From Anniella stebbinsi (Eukaryota > Chordata > Lepidosauria > Squamata > Anniellidae): a stretch of DNA of 64,000 nucleotides. The notes below the pieces were generated by a model, which ran no database searches, was not told where the DNA came from, and worked only from the letters and a program-made list of their open reading frames with translations. Both the position numbers and the translations under genes were made by a program. This document shows positions 1-14,790 of this stretch, one piece after another. The stretch covers positions 231,349,654 to 231,413,653 of the forward strand of contig JARDYH010000001.1 in NCBI GenBank assembly GCA_029215795.1. Reading direction: 5' to 3'. Position 1 is the first letter of the stretch. Each line of letters begins with the position of its first letter.

Positions 1-112
1 GCCCAGGTCCACATGTGGCTGCAATATTGCGCTTCTAGAGAAAAGCTCTGTGATTTAAATCGTGATTTAAATCATGATTTAAATCAAATTGATTTAAATC
101 AAATCCACCCTG
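1..112. mobile_element. Terminal fragment of a hAT-like DNA transposon
   Basis: AT-rich reiterations of a GATTTAAATC unit end in the terminus AAATCCACCCTG at position 112. The same terminus closes the complete element at 62513-63174. The other end lies before the window or is lost, so the target duplication cannot be tested. Confidence 0.6.
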
Positions 113-2454
113 TCTGACACATATGTAAATCTACGTTTCCAGAAGGGGTACAGTCCATAAACCCTATTGGATACTACCCTGTGTCCCTTTCTCTCTCTTT
201 CTCATGCCAAGCATACAAATAACCCAAATGCAGCAATCAATAGTTTATGCACTATGTACTGAGAAGAGCCCAGTAGCCAGTTATTCCAAAGAAATCATTA
301 AAATATAATTTTGTCTTTATCCAAGACTCCAGATTTGCCTTGTAAACCGCTACAGTAAAAAAGAAAAAGAACAATGCCTGCCGATCTGTGTATATTGGCC
401 ATTTCTTATTTCCATGCACTCCAGCAACACTGTCTAGTAACCATGGTGCTTAATTCCTTTTATTCAGCAGAATTCAGCAGATAGAACAGTCATTTCCCTG
501 CACAGAAAATGGACTAAAGCCTATTTTATTAGCCTAACAAGCAACAGCCAGAGCAAGATATGAGAAAAATGGAGGAGAGAGAATTTATAGGAGATTGCTA
601 TTGAAGCTTCAAAAATCAACATTAACATATTGCAAAGGAGGAGGCTTCAAATACACTTTTGTGATGTACAGTACTCCATTACCCAGATTTCCCACATGCA
701 CACACCTAAAATAACTCTTTGCGTATTTGGAGAAGTGAGAGGAATATATTGTATGTGGTATTTAAGATGGCAGGGCAAAAAAAATAGCAATTTACCATCA
801 CTATCCCCTTTCTGATATGAATCACCAAATTCAAACCAGCATGTCGGCATACTAATGCTATAGGTATCTATTTCAACTGACACAATTACTATTGAACAAA
901 AACAACAAACTCCACAATAAATGCTCAGGGCCAGGGTGCCACTGAAAATATAGGCAGACATGTTAAATTATTCATTGAAAAGCTTCATGATAAAAATCAA
1001 ACGATTTCTGTTTTATTAATAAGAGTAATATCAGCCTAGAAAAAACAAGCAGATGGATAAAGGCCTTGCAGATGCAAATCTGTATTCAAGACAAAGGCTA
1101 CACCTGAGCCAGATTAGCTTGGCCAAAGATGAGAAATATCAAGACTAGGAACTACAGGCCCAGGAAACTACAGATTGCTCTCTGTTCCACCCAGTAGAGA
1201 CAGATGCATTAATGGTTAAGTCTTCAAATGCCTCATCTTAGTACAGATAAAGAATGTAAATACAGATAAAGAAGGTAATCTCAGTATTTGTAACACATCG
1301 CAATCACAACTTTACACAAACAGTAATGTTTACATATTTGAACCTATATTTTGCAAAGATGATGCATCTCTTGTAAGCACCTCAAGGTTGAGAGAGCTAA
1401 CCTCATGGATTGTTGCCTTACCCAGAGTTAACCCAAGAGTTGGCTGCCAGATAACTGAACATATTGTAGCTTGTTTTCCCAATTCGCAGGTTGTTGTGTT
1501 CCACCCTTCTCACTCACTCTCAACATGTATCCCAAGAGCCTTTGCAACACTGAAGTGCAGGCCACTGCTGGCAAGGCTTCAATATATCAGTAGCTTCTTC
1601 ACCATTGGACCTCTCTCCATTCTGGGTGTGTAATGATTTTCAGCTGCTCTCAGGAGTGCTTGTACTGTCCTGATGAAAAAAACCCACCTGCTACCCATTT
1701 TCCCTATGGACATTTGAAGCACTGCATTGTTTGAACAGTAAAGTATTCCTAGCTGCCATGGTCATGACCAGTGCTGGAAGGAGCCCCTTAACTCGACTAT
1801 GCTTGCAGGCACTGGCAAAGCCCCTTTCAACCCCACCCCTGACGCGAGAAGTCTATGGAACCAAGAACCCCTCACCAACTTCTTCCCCACCCACCCATCT
1901 CTGTGATCATGAGAAACGTGTGGGCTGCAAACGAGCACAGTATATAGCCATGGATAACATGTGGATGATCCCAGCTAGTGCAGTGCATATTACTCATGCT
2001 TCCTGCCATGAATCTGTTTCTGAGTGGATGATGTGACACTAATATGCTGCTGTCAGCAATATCCCTGGATGTCGCATCCCTTCTGTCCAGCAGAATTGCC
2101 AACTTGTCATCGAATGGCATGGTGCATGCTTCAACATCTGGGCACTTGAGGGTCATTATTTCCTTAAAGTTCTTCTTCAGTCCAGTAGTCCTTTCCCTGC
2201 ACTGAGAGGGGTATGTGCAAAGCCTCAGGCTAACACTTGTTCAGAAAACCACGTTAACATGGTCTCATGTATACAGGTGCTCCGTAGTTCAGATGATCTC
2301 TTAAACAAAACTTTCCTAGTTTGTTTAGCTGTTATGCTACCAGGCAGGAATGAATAAATTGTGTGCACCAGCGTATTCACAATAAGCCAGGATTCTCTGT
2401 AATCCTATCATTATGCACAAACATGGCCAAAGAGATTTTCATATTGCCTGCTAC

Positions 2455-2555
2455 CTGATCCTTTTTGACTGGAGATGACAGGAGACTGAACCTGAGATCT
2501 TCCGTATGTAAAGCAAGTGCTCTACCACAGAGCCACAGTCTCTCCCTTGATACCC
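2455..2555 (-). repeat. tRNA-headed SINE fragment
   Basis: Read on the minus strand, a box A-like GTGGTAGAGCA is followed about 30 bases later by a box B-like GGTTCAGTC. Spacing matches the tRNA-Ala-like head of the fuller copy at 7502-7693. It is a diverged head fragment. Confidence 0.65.
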
Positions 2556-2757
2556 AGAAGAGAAACAAAAATTACATCTTTCTCCATTTCCACTACAACA
2601 CAGGAAGTAAAGACACTCATGAGTCCATGCTGAGATCCATAAGCTTCCAGAGGATTTCAGAAGCTCATAGATATCACCATGTGAGATTTGGAAGTCCAGC
2701 AACTCACTTAACAACAGAAACAAAGGGAAAAAATGACAAGCCATTCATACATCTTCC

Positions 2758-2776
2758 TCCCCCTCCCCCCCCCCCC
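2758..2776. repeat. Poly-C low-complexity tract
   Basis: C-rich run (CCTCCCCCTC followed by about 13 C) shortly downstream of KIF5C exon 2 on the transcript. Length is likely polymorphic. Confidence 0.9.
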
Positions 2777-2801
2777 AATCTGGGCTTAATACCATTTACT
2801 A

Positions 2802-3017
<216 letters not shown>

Positions 3018-3527
3018 CTATATAAAATGTACACCTGCTCAATTTGGATTGTTGATTACTACAAAATATGTTACAACTAACATTATGGCACATCTGGTAT
3101 TTGTCATAAAGCCTGTTCAGAGTAGTCAGTAAACACTAACTGGATTTCTAATTTCCTAGAAGCTTGTCAGATTCAGCATGGTATGTAGGAAACAGAACAA
3201 TAGACTCAAATATTAAAGTTGCAACTCAAAGGACATGGCTAAGAAACAGAAGTTTAAAAATGTAAGATATATCATATGAACTGAAACCTAAATTTGAAGT
3301 GGTGAATTCATGAAAACATTAGAATCACCCTCATACAATTCTAATTTCCCATTGAATCCCACATTAACACCGAGTTAAAATACTTCCCAAAAGCTGATAC
3401 ACCTTGCTCCAGTGTTTCAATTAAGGTAAAAGCTAAATCTTACAATTTTGAGTTCTCCCTCCTGAGTAATACATAATCCCATGTCCAATCATCTAACATA
3501 ACACCATATGCTAGTAATTCTAATTCA

Positions 3528-3552
3528 ATAAAATAATAATAATAATAATAAG
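3528..3552. repeat. (AAT)n microsatellite
   Basis: Run of AAT/ATA trinucleotides within KIF5C intron 1. Confidence 0.9.
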
Positions 3553-3900
3553 GTGGGTAGCTGGGATTTACTTGTTTTTGTTAATTTGTGAAGGGAGGGA
3601 ACATTCCTTCCCCATTAGCAAAAAACAAACAAACATCTTAACTCGATTTGATTATTCACCTTCTAAAAAGTAGGTATGTCTGATGGGCCCATTGTTTCAT
3701 ACTTAATTTTACTATCAGCCTCCTCCCCTGTATAATCACTTCTGTTATATTGTATTATTTACTGTAAGCATTTGGGCAGGGTTATTGTTATTTTTTGACC
3801 CCTGAATTTATGGTGGGAATCGGACAAACACTGCTGTAGTTCATCTGCTTTTTGGCTAGGCAACTTTTTACATAATTACCATTATCTATGAAACATTATC

Positions 3901-4203
3901 TGTTGCATTGAGTTGACTTTTCCCATTGGCTACAGAGTTCTCTGGCAAGAGCGGCAATAGGAGGGAGTGCTGCTCTAGGAAAGCCGCAATGGCTGATGGG
4001 ATACCACCAAGAGGACCAGGGAAGGAGAGAGTATGGAGGAACTGTCAATCAAACGCCATGTTGAATTTCACTCAAGTCCATGGTAGCCCACAGACACACA
4101 ACGGTGGAGTTAGAACATGTTTTGTGGGGAGTACACCCTAAAAACACAACCGTTGAGTGGAGTTTTCACACTGCGTTGACTAACGTGTTGTCTGAACTGA
4201 GCC
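3901..4203. mobile_element. Truncated MITE of the GGCTCAG-terminus family
   Basis: Aligns along its length with the right portion of the 483-bp element at 53321-53803 (GTTGAGTTGACTTTTCC start, TGATGGGATACCA middle) and ends with the shared terminus CAACACGTTAGTC.../ACTGAGCC. The left third is missing. It carries no transposase. Confidence 0.75.
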
Positions 4204-7200
4204 AAAAGCGTGTACTTCTCTAACACTGTTTAAATTTAAGATAAAAACAAAGGTACTAAAAACTATTGACACTAATACGAATTTAGCAACCCAAAGAACT
4301 TTAAATCATATGCTGACAGTCACTCATAGAAGAGTCCAACCCAATTCTACTAAGGCTATTGAGGCACAGTTTTTCATGAATAATTTTGGGGACAGTTTTT
4401 CATGAATAATTTTCTGCCCCACATCACTGGATATACATATAATTAAATATGAACAAGAAAGGCTTACAGTATTCCAAATTGAAATCTACAACAACTGGCT
4501 GACTTGACTGTTTCTGCCACCGCATTAGTTAAAAGTGAAGGTTGTGCTACTTCCATCTCAGGCACTCAACTTGGAGGGCTTTCTTTCCCTGGAAGGGGGG
4601 GTGCAGCCAAGTGCTTACTTTCCCTGCTCACTCACTTGCCCCCTTCACTATCACTGTTACCACCAAGTATCCCTTGCTACTTCTTACTGTACCCAAACTG
4701 CAGTGCAAGTAAGACAAGATCCCATCTCTCCGATGAATACCATACTGAAGGCTCAAGGAGATAGTAATTTATTCTGTAACTCGCAGAATTTTAAACAACA
4801 AAGGGGGAACTCCTATTGATTCTCTCCTTTTCCCAGCTATTTCACAACCAAGAGTAAACTCCATCTCTGTTCCAAACCCTTGCTTGGGAAAAGAGGAGTC
4901 TTCTCACTTGCATAGCGGTTTGGACACAATCAGGGCCATGCAGAACTGGTAATATGCCCAGGCTAAATGGGAAGTGTGTGCCCCCCCCTTTCAAAAAAGG
5001 AGGACAACATGGCCGCCCCATGGGGGCGTGCCCACCAACATGTCCGTTCAACATAACACCTTCCTATTAAACCTGTTCTGCAACACCTCAAGGCACATAT
5101 ATCCCCGCCCCGCATGCAGCATGGCCCTCTGGAGCTTGTAGTCTGACCATGGTATTCACGACAGACGGCTTCTGCGCTGTTTCTGCAAGGCGAACTCCTC
5201 GCTTCTCGATGGGCCGCTTAAGCTATGGAAGCAGTAGCGTAAGCTAGGGGGGACCTCCTCGTCGGAGTGCCCCTTCAAAATCATGGCCCCAGGCCAACTG
5301 GCCCCCCCCTCTGCACGGCCCTGGACACAATTAAAAAAAACAGCAAGAGGAAACTCCTACTCTCTTATGTTCTCTATATTCCAGAACTCCATTTGGCTAT
5401 CTCTGAAGTCCCCTGCACAGGGATGAGGGGGGGATTTGGTAGGAAGGACAGATAGAGGGTAGTTAGTAAGAAAAATAGTTGTGGACCTCTGCCCAGGAGC
5501 TTTTCTTCTGGTAGAAAACACCAGCCGGGTTACAAAAAACCAATGTGTGGATGTAGTCAGTGGACATTTAAAAAAACTTTTTTAAAAGTTTGAGCTAGAA
5601 GATCCTCATACTCCAAAGACCTTTGGACTTCCCCTCTGTTTCAAGAGAGGTATGCCATATAACATGAACAGTGCTATTTGGGAAACCAAAGCCCATAGCT
5701 ACCAAGAGTGTGTTGAACTGGGATTCTTTGGATTCAGGTTCTTTTTATATGTTCGTATTGCACTGGTTCAACGCCTAAGCCCTGGCACTGAATTAGTGCA
5801 AAGGATCTGGGGAGTAAAACAGCAGCTTGCCAAGATCTTGTACCAGTCAGAAATCAATGGAGAAGGGACACAGGATTTGTTTGCAATGTTAACTGCTAAT
5901 GTACCCATAACTGCAAGAACAGAATTGCTTGCAATTCCTCTACGCTTGGCAAAAGAACACAGAAAATGTGAGTAAACTCAAAAGTACTATTACTATACTA
6001 TTTTTGTCATGAGATACTATAGATTAATTTCTTTGCTTCTTCATACTATGGTCATGCAATTTCAGACAGGTAGCAGCCTTTATTCTCAGTGTAGCAAGGG
6101 TGGGCTATTATCAAGAATGTTAATTTAAGAAGGCAGTGGGGGGTTTGCCTAAAAGATGTATTTGTCAGCTGCCCACCCCCTCTCCACTATTAAGCTTCAG
6201 CTGCTGTTGGACATCATGTTCCTTTTTCAAGACCCCAAAATCAATTATTGTTTCAACAACCCCTCATTGATTTCTTGTGTCATTTCTTCCAATTGTTTTC
6301 TAATCTCACCTACTGCGTTTCACTCTCACTTCCTGCCATGTCATTTTCAGTCTGTGGCCAGAACTCTCATTTAGAAAAAAAAATCAATATTCTAAATCTG
6401 GGGAAAGCAGCAGCAACCCAGCTGAGAGGCACAAAGCACAGTCAGCACCAGCTAAATAATCGAGCCAGGTCGCTGGTAGCATGAATTCTAAACCAGAAGA
6501 ATACTAGTCAGCAGGATACCTGCTTCTAAAAATAGCTTTTTTAAAAAATCCCAAGCAATTCCATTTATGAATTCATTGCTTCCACAGCTCACTGGAAGGT
6601 ATATGTTTTGCACACCTCAAAGCCTTATTCTGAGTTCATATCATATCAAGTTTTCCTTTTAAATATTGCAGAATTTCTGATGGAGACACTGCCTTCTTCC
6701 AAGGCCAGGGATATGAGCCTGTAAAGGCATGGAAAGCCCTTCCCCATCAACCATTTCCCATGGGACATCCCCCATTACCCAGCTTCAGCAGTCCCACAAA
6801 GGATAGCAATGAATTAGATTCTGACATTGCAGCTGCTCTCATATAATCAAGTCAGCATATGCTGCCTAGGACACTCACAATGGCACATGCAGGTAAGTGT
6901 GCATGCACAAACTCACATCAACATCTGCATTCTTTTGGCCTATTGCACCTAACACTTCTAAAACTCAACTGCCTATTTTCCAATGCAGGTGCAATTAGCA
7001 CAGTGCTGATAACCACATCTATGTCTAAATATCAAATGGAAGTTCCTTTTTTTATTTTACCAGCGTGAAAGATAATAAGCCACATTCTAGCATTCTTAAA
7101 TCAACTTCTGTGAATACTCTCTTCATTTACTGGTTGCAGAATTTGTCATATAAATGCTACAACATTTTCAAGCTAGCCTGATTATTTTTTAAAAACTTTT

Positions 7201-7501
7201 AATCTTAGTGGTACCTTAGGGACAATAAAGATGATGAGTTCACATATGGAGGGAGTCCCTGCACTGAATTATATATTGCTTCTTTTAATATGCAGTCTAC
7301 CACATGAAATATTACAATGAGATGAATTCTTGTTAATGAGGATTTTGTGAGGTTGTTAACTTCCCACTCCTTAAACAGAGTATTGTATTTTGTGACAGCA
7401 CAGCAAGGCTGAATGATGTTCTACCCCTGCAGTCTGACTATAAGGCAAAAATAACTTCCCCTAAAATGGTGTTGGCATGGGAGATTTTGAAATTGGATCA
7501 A

Positions 7502-7693
7502 GCATAAGAACATAGGAAGATACTGAGTCAGACCATTGGTCCATCTAGCCTAGTATTGTCGACACTGAATGGCAGAATTGGCTCTCCAGGGTTTCAGGAA
7601 GGAATCTTTCCTCACCCTACCTGGAGAAGCGGGGGATTGAACCTGGGACCTTCTGCATGCAAAGCATGTACTCTATCACACTGAGCTAGGCCT
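7502..7693 (-). repeat. tRNA-Ala-headed SINE, near full length
   Basis: On the minus strand it starts GGCCTAGCTCAG, with box A-like GATAGAGTACATGC, an anticodon-region TTTGCATGC and box B GGTTCAATCCC, then a tRNA-unrelated body containing CTGGAGAGCCA and TGGACCAATGGTCTGACTC. It ends ATGTTCTTATGC. The head resembles tRNA-Ala(TGC) but the element is clearly a SINE. Fragments of the same family lie at 2455, 19040 and 25365. Confidence 0.8.
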
Positions 7694-10600
7694 TTTTACA
7701 ATAAAAAAATGGGCTGACTCAATTAGGTATTGGGGCAGGGGGTAACTTGGTCCCAGCAGCATTTTGTATGGGTACTGGGCCCAATCATGCTGGAACTACA
7801 TCTATCAAAATTCAAAAGAAACTTACTAAAAGCAGTTTATTGCATGACATGGAGTCAAGCCAAAAGACAGAGCCCCTTCAATGCACCATGAGGAAGAGAC
7901 GCTACTTAAACCCTAAGAAACAAGTGAAATGAATGCTAGTGCTGCAAATTTGAAGGCACCTTTCTGCATTTTATTTAGAAGGGAATTCTATTGTACCCAT
8001 TCAGAGTGAGCTGCACCTGGTTTGACTCATTAGGCCACAAAAGAAACATGGTAGCATCATAAAAATCAAGGTCACAGTCTTCCCATAATTTTTGCAAAGT
8101 GCTTTGCTTATGCTTCTTACAAGGACCTGAAAGCCTTACCACTATGCAGCACTTAATTCAAAGGAAGCAAAAAGGTACTATTCACAAGTTCATGTCATTA
8201 AGCATGGTCATGCTATTTGTTCCTAAAAATATGGAGTTTCCATTGCAAGCAGGCAATTCCTGGAAGACCCCTAGCTGCCATTATTTTTATCTTCTTTTTA
8301 ATGTCTTGATATTTTTTTATAGGTATCCAAACCCAGGGGCAGGGAATGTAGGATTCTTGAGGACTACAGGTTGTTGGGTTGTTGTTGTTTTAAAAAAAAA
8401 TCCTAAAAGGTATTTTGTAGACTTCAAATTGTAGAAATCAGGACAATTCCAAGAGATCCACTAATGTCTATTTGCTCACTGTACTAATAAAAATTCACAA
8501 GAAAGAAGCCATATTTATTCCAACTGCCTGTTCTTCAGTACAAACAATGCTGCTGAACAGCAGCTGCTTGATAATTGCCCAGATATCTAACACACATTTC
8601 TCTAGTTATGTAGAAGCAGAGCAAGGTCAAGCTACACTCACTCCATTTTGCTCACACATACTATTGTCTAAAAGAGACTTTAAATTTTATTCCCCTTTTT
8701 AACATATTGCAAAGATACTATTTTGAGCTTTGAGTATTCAAATTCAGATGTTGACTACAGTGTATTGTACAACAAGCAATCTGTCTGCTTTTTTATTTTA
8801 TGAACATTGTATCAGAGTGACTTGAGGAAGAATCTTGATAAAAAGCCAGTCTGACCTAGGGGTGACTTCTGGAGATTCCAAATAGATACAACCAAGCTGC
8901 ACTATTTGCTATGTTATATCTTACCCTAGCTTGTGACTTTACACAATCACCAAAGGGCTTCTCTTCCAGATCTTAATACCAGGGCAGGTTCATAGTGAGA
9001 CAGGTAATCCTCAGATAGGCAGGTCCTAGGCTGTCAAGGAGAGAAGGAAACCACCTATTCAGCAATTTGTCATTGCTACTGCTGTCCCTAGCTTTTAACA
9101 CTGCCATGTACAGTGGCAACAGAGTTAACAATACCGAATCGGCTAACACAGAGCGGGAGGACAAGTCTTACTCAAAGCAGTTTGATTAATGGTATTGGAT
9201 TAAATGCATGTGTTTCACATTTATCAAGTTTATATCAACGCAGCAGAGTGGATATGAAGTTACAATTCCGTGGCTGGAGAGAGAGAAAAGGACAGGCAGA
9301 GAAAGAATACTCTCCTGGTAGCCATAGGCTTTAAGAGACTTAGCGCTATAAGGGGTGTATATTTAATTATGTATGCATCAACTATGAGCACTTGTTAAAG
9401 AAGCCAAGCAATGCAACGGGAGGTCAAAGACTAATGATACATAACAGAAAAAGCTAATAACACATAACAACTATATTTTTAAAGGTAAATTTAATGACAG
9501 AAAGCCCAAAGAAACATGTTGCCCGCTGTCCTTTACTAGAATGAGCTTGCTAAGCATTCTAAAAAGCTGCAATTAAAAAAATCAGAGGCAGGCAACCCAT
9601 AAAAACCAGCTGACATGCCTCTTGCCATTGAGACATTTTGTATCTCGTGCACGCGTACACACACACACACAGTGCTAGTACTACATGGATGAGGAGAAAG
9701 GAACCCAGACAAAGCTTCGGGCTTCCTCCCCCACACACACACCTCTCTTCTTCTGCACAGTCAGGAGAAATAAACCAGATTTCAGTTTCACTTTAATGTG
9801 ATACCTGGCTTGTTCTTACATGTAAACCAGGGATCATCATTTCAAATAAATTCTAGTCAGTTGGTAAATAAGCAAACAAAATATGCAAGGTAGTTCTGCT
9901 GGCTTGTTTAACAAACTAGAGTGTATTTTAAATCACAATTACTGGTTCACACATAACAACAAGCAAGGTCATTAAAGTGAAACTAAACACTGGTTTATTC
10001 CTTCTCTCAGGCACATGGGAAGGAGGGGAAGAACATGCACACAAATCCAGAGCTTTATACGGGTTCCTTTCTGTTCATGCAAGCAAGTGTTAAATTATGT
10101 TTTAGCATCATCATACCATTCAAAACCTGCCCAAGGCATACAGAGGGGGCAGGGGGAATCCAATGTTTACAATTTTCTTTAAACCTCAATATTATTACTT
10201 ATTAATCTAAAATAGTTTAATATTAAATTGTAAACTCTATTGCTCATTTGAGCTTTCTACTGGACCCAGGGACTAGCAAGTTACCACAGTATCCAGGATT
10301 CCCCTACCTACATTTATGAAGGGTGGGGGCTGGGGAGGGGAAGGGGGAGGCAGAGCATCTGTACATTGCTCAGCTTCACTTGCCAGGAACAAGCATTTGA
10401 TCATAGCTTTTTGCTGCACAAGCAATGGCAAGTGCTTAAATCCATATAACCAAAGGCTGGAACTTAAATCCAACTCAAATTCTGCACAATTAATTTTGGA
10501 AAAGAGAATGATTAATTTGTCAAGTAACAGTAAAATGCCAAAGGGAGCAGAAGAAAATTGTAGAATTACAATATAGTATTCACTGAGATATTGTCCACAG

Positions 10601-11429
10601 ATAATAGATTAAGTTAAAAGTGGTTGCATTCACTATTCTGAGGGCCTTGTTTGTTTTTTAAAGACAGTAATTGTGTAAAATGGTGAACATTTTCCTAGCC
10701 ATAAAATAAGGCAGCCAAGGACTAGCTGCCTAGAGATAGGCAGAGATGTCCTCCAGTGACAAAAGTATATTCCACAATTTCAAGAATCCTACACAAACTC
10801 CAAAACAATTCAAGCCTTCTTCATTTTGAGCATGAAAATGTGAAAAGGCTTTCATTAGAATGTCATGCCAACCTGTCAAATTCAAAGGCAGCCTGTTATC
10901 TAAAAAACAAATATTATGAGTTCATGGATTATTCATGTAACAAATATAGTTGTAATCCAAAAGTGTAAAACTGCTATAATTTGCCATCACTTGCTGAATA
11001 ATTACAGATCATTGCCTCTTATAAAGTAAGCCAATTACACATCCAAACAGAGTCTGGAAGTAGGCAAGGTTATCACACAAGATAAACTTTGCCTAGTCAA
11101 CTTTCTTGGTTCCAGTGCAAATATCAGATCAGCATGAGGTGATGATGAGTACAGAAAATATATCACTTATATAGTATGGAGACCCAATTACTCTGCAGGT
11201 ATTCCTCTATGTGCCTTGACACTGGCATGTTGGCAGATAGGTGAAACAAGCAGTGGTGGGCAAGGGTGTTTCCAAGCAAACAGCCAAATAAAACTACTCC
11301 TGTGCAAGCCTTAAAAAGAGCCACAGAAGCCAGAAGAGCAAGAAATCACGGATAATTATTTGAATGGATGTGGTTCTTGAGATGGGTATTTAGTAACATT
11401 CAAAGCAAACAGGCAATGTATATAATTAT

Positions 11430-11580
11430 CTGTGCAGGCCAGTACTATGCATGTTTACTTGAATAATCGTAGAATTACAACTGCACAGTACAATCCCAAA
11501 CATGTATACTCAGAAGTAAGTCCCCAGTAAATACATTGGGTTTTACTCTTGAGTCAGTGTGGTTACAACTGCAGCGTTAG
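11430..11580. repeat. Diverged copy of a ~90-bp palindromic repeat
   Basis: Contains the family core CTCAGAAGTAAGTCC and AGTACAATCCC. Better copies are at 16565-16664 and 34910-35010. It does not code for protein. Confidence 0.6.
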
Positions 11581-13489
11581 GTGTACCAAGGAACTTACCA
11601 TAGGGAATTCATTCTTCCTGGGCAAGCCCCATTGGAACAAATGAAAGTTGCACAATGCCAAAAGGATGCGGAAAGTACAGATTTCCAGTGAATTGCACCC
11701 AAAGAATTTGCATTTGGTTAGGCATGCAACAACAGCTAGCTTTAAAATAGATAGCTTAATATATTTTACTTCAATGTATTAAATTTAAGAAAAGTGTTAG
11801 CATGCATATCATCTCAAACAAAAGATGCTCAAGTGCTCCATTGGATGTTTAAAATGAAAGCAAAACTGTTCCAAAGAACTCCACAAGGCAAGGGGTATTA
11901 AAAACATGCTAGTTACATAAGGGTGCATTTTTTAAAAAGCAATTAGTAATTCTAAAACTGCTTAGTGTTAGCTTCTTAAATATCCAAATGCAATTAATGT
12001 TATAGGCATGGCAAACAAAATGACACCTCCCAACACAACAATCAACCAAACAATAATTACTCACAAGTCTAAACTTTTAAAAAAACCCAACAAAACAACC
12101 AGCTATCTAGCAGGCTACTGAAGTAAGCCTATTTTTATTTGAATCACTATGTATTCACACATAGTCCAGTAACTATTGCCCTGAAAACAGAAAAGTTATA
12201 ACACCCAAATTTAAACATATATTATCATTTTGATGCTGTTTATAGGGCAGGAGTGAGAATATGTGAATGAGCCAGTGCTGAGTCCTCTTAGGTCTATTGG
12301 ACATGACAGTACTGTCAAGTTAAAGCTTCGACTTCAAGGTTGGGTAGAAGAGCACTCCAGGAAGTTTCATTACAGAAGATAAGAGACAAATGGAGTCTAA
12401 ACCCAATAAGAATCAAATAACCATATAGATTTCCTTTTGCTTTAATTATTATTAGGTGTTTTTTTAAGAAGATTATTCACTCCCCTTCAAAGTACATAAA
12501 CTCTGGGTCATTTACAGAAACTGAGAGGAAGGCATTTTAACTCAAGCAAAACAAAGGTACTTCTCAGACAGCACATCCATGACACCAAAGGCCACAAAAC
12601 AACAGAACTGAGTTACAGCCAAATGCTCACTTGCTTCAGAGTAAGTCATACTGAACTCAATGAGACATACTTCCTAGAAAAACATGTATAGAAAACTGCG
12701 CTCTGAAATCTGTAGGTCTGGCTAAGGATTACACGGCTACCTCCAAATCCTTTTCTTTATACACTAATGAATCTCAGGGCATGACAAGTGTGCAATGTAA
12801 GCTCACCTAAGCCAATGGATAATACCTCTGATGCACATCTTATGCATGTTTAAACAGAAAAAAGTCCTTCAACTCCTAGCATTCCCCAGACAGGCATGCA
12901 TGGTGGGAAATGTAGGACCCTTTTTTTGTGTCTAAACATGCATAGGATTGTATCCTAAATGGCTGATCTTTAGATACTTATGTGCACTTTTTGTGAGCAA
13001 CGTACTTCCAAAAACATGTATAGATTATAGTTACATGTTACCGCATAGAAACACTATATATCCTAATCTACATATGCCTAGCCATGCACATGTCTAACTA
13101 TGCATGTATATCCAAGCAATACACAACAAGGATCTTTAACCAAAAGCCACATTTCACTTTGGTAGTAATTTGGAAACCCAAGGAGGCAAAAATTAATTGA
13201 TGATAAAGCCAGAATTTTGAATAACAATTTATTACAATAATAAAAGATGTGGTTAAACCTATAAGGAATTGTAGAAGGAATCTAATGCTAAATAAGGAGA
13301 GGGGAGGGAAATAAACACCAGATAGAGATGCAAAGATGCTAATTGGATCAGAAAGATGAATCAGACTAGAAACAACGCTTTGCTTGAGGCAGTATGGTTC
13401 ACCTGCTTGGAAAGTTAAGGAGAGGAAGGGAAACGAAGAAGGTTGAAGAAAGGGTTGGGGGAAGTCAGAGGACAGTTCCAAAAACAACT

Positions 13490-13735
13490 AAAGTCTTGTG
13501 GCACCTTAAAGACTAACAAATTTATTCTGACATGAGTTTTCATGGACTATGTATCCAATTCATCAGATATGTCTAGTATTACGGAGAATCATGGGGTATT
13601 ATACATCTGAAAAAGTGGAGTATAATCCACAAAACCTTATGCCAGAATAAATGTGTTAGTCTTTAAGGTTCTGCAAAACTCTTTGCTGTTTTCGCTGCAA
13701 TAGACTAACATTGGCTACCATCTGGAAATTGTTAC
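13490..13735. repeat. Fold-back interspersed element
   Basis: The left arm holds AAAGTCTTGTGGCACCTTAA and AGACTAACAAATTTATTCTG. The right arm holds their inverted counterpart (CAGAATAAATGTGTTAGTCT, TTTAAGGTTCTGCAAAACTC), ending near CAATAGACTAACATTGGCTA. The arms flank a central spacer. A fragment of the same family lies at 45065-45200. I cannot name the superfamily with confidence. Confidence 0.7.
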
Positions 13736-14569
13736 AATGGAAGGTACCTATTCCACATGTAATGGGGAAAAGAGCTTTCTTCTGGGAGATGCAGTAGCTC
13801 AGGAGGTTGTCTTGGGCTATACCACCAGAGTTGTTCAGGTTGTCCTTGGCAAATTTGAGATGGCAAACAATGTGAGTGGAGGCCTTTCAGGTCCATAAGC
13901 TTCATACTGTAGAGGGCTTTTTTGAACTAAGCCTTGGAAGAGGGATCAGGAGGCTATGGATCCTTGACTGGACCAAGCAGGTGGGGAAAGAACACTAAGT
14001 TAGGATGGAGAAACATGAACCACAAAACTTGAACAAACTGAGCAGACTTTTTGCAAGCTGTTTAAAGAACTTGGTTTTGGGGGGAGGATTTTCCTCCAGA
14101 GAAGCAGGGGGGTTAGGGTTTTCTGCTATATATGTTTTGTACACTAGGAGCATATTTTGGATGTAGGTTCCTAACCTTAATGGATGCTAAAGAGTGTTAA
14201 CATGTGTACTGGTGGTAGCAGTGATTTAGGCAAGGAACATTCCCTCACCAGGGCTCTAGGATTGCCAGATCAAATGGACATGTCTTGGATAGCTTAGTTA
14301 TGTAGGTGCAAGGTAGGATGCAAGCAGTGCATGGCTACTAAAGAGAGAAGGCTCACAAACCTGGAAGCAGCATCCATCACTTTTTACAGTATCTGAGCAT
14401 AAGTATTTTTATGCCTTTGAAAACTCATTTTAAGACTTTGAGAGACAGTGTGATGATATCATCTCTCAGCTATCCCTACCTCACAAAGTTTATGAGGCTA
14501 AAATGTTGCTTTGAGCTCCTGAGTTGAAGGGGAGGGTGCAAATGAGGGAAAGGGGGGAAATGGGGGAAA

Positions 14570-14790
14570 GCCAGTGGGGTGTAGTGCTTAGAGTACTGGA
14601 TTGGGATTGGGGAGATCTGGGTTCAAGTTCCTACTTGGCCATGAAGCTCACTGGGTGAATTTGGGCCAGCCACTGACCCTCAACCTAACCTACCTCACAG
14701 GGTTGTTGTGAAGATAGAATGGAGAGGAGGATATATGCTACCCTGGGCTCCTCAGATGAAAATACAGGATACGAATATAACAAGCAAACA
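14570..14790 (+). repeat. tRNA-derived SINE, second family
   Basis: Head GGGGTGTAGTGCTTAGAGTA with box B-like GGGTTCAAGTTCC, then the conserved body CCATGAAGCTCACTGGGTGA and CTACCTCACAGGGTTGTTGT, and an A-rich tail. This body is abundant in squamate genomes. A fragment lies at 62370-62480. Confidence 0.75.

Noticed and set aside
5095..5150. Second ZNF143-like site (GGAGCTTGTAGT)
   Set aside because: The core is interrupted (AAGCTCCAG instead of AACTCCCA), and the patch has no gene start nearby.
7620..7693. tRNA-Ala gene
   Set aside because: Box A and B are present, but the sequence cannot fold into a full cloverleaf and continues into a SINE body.
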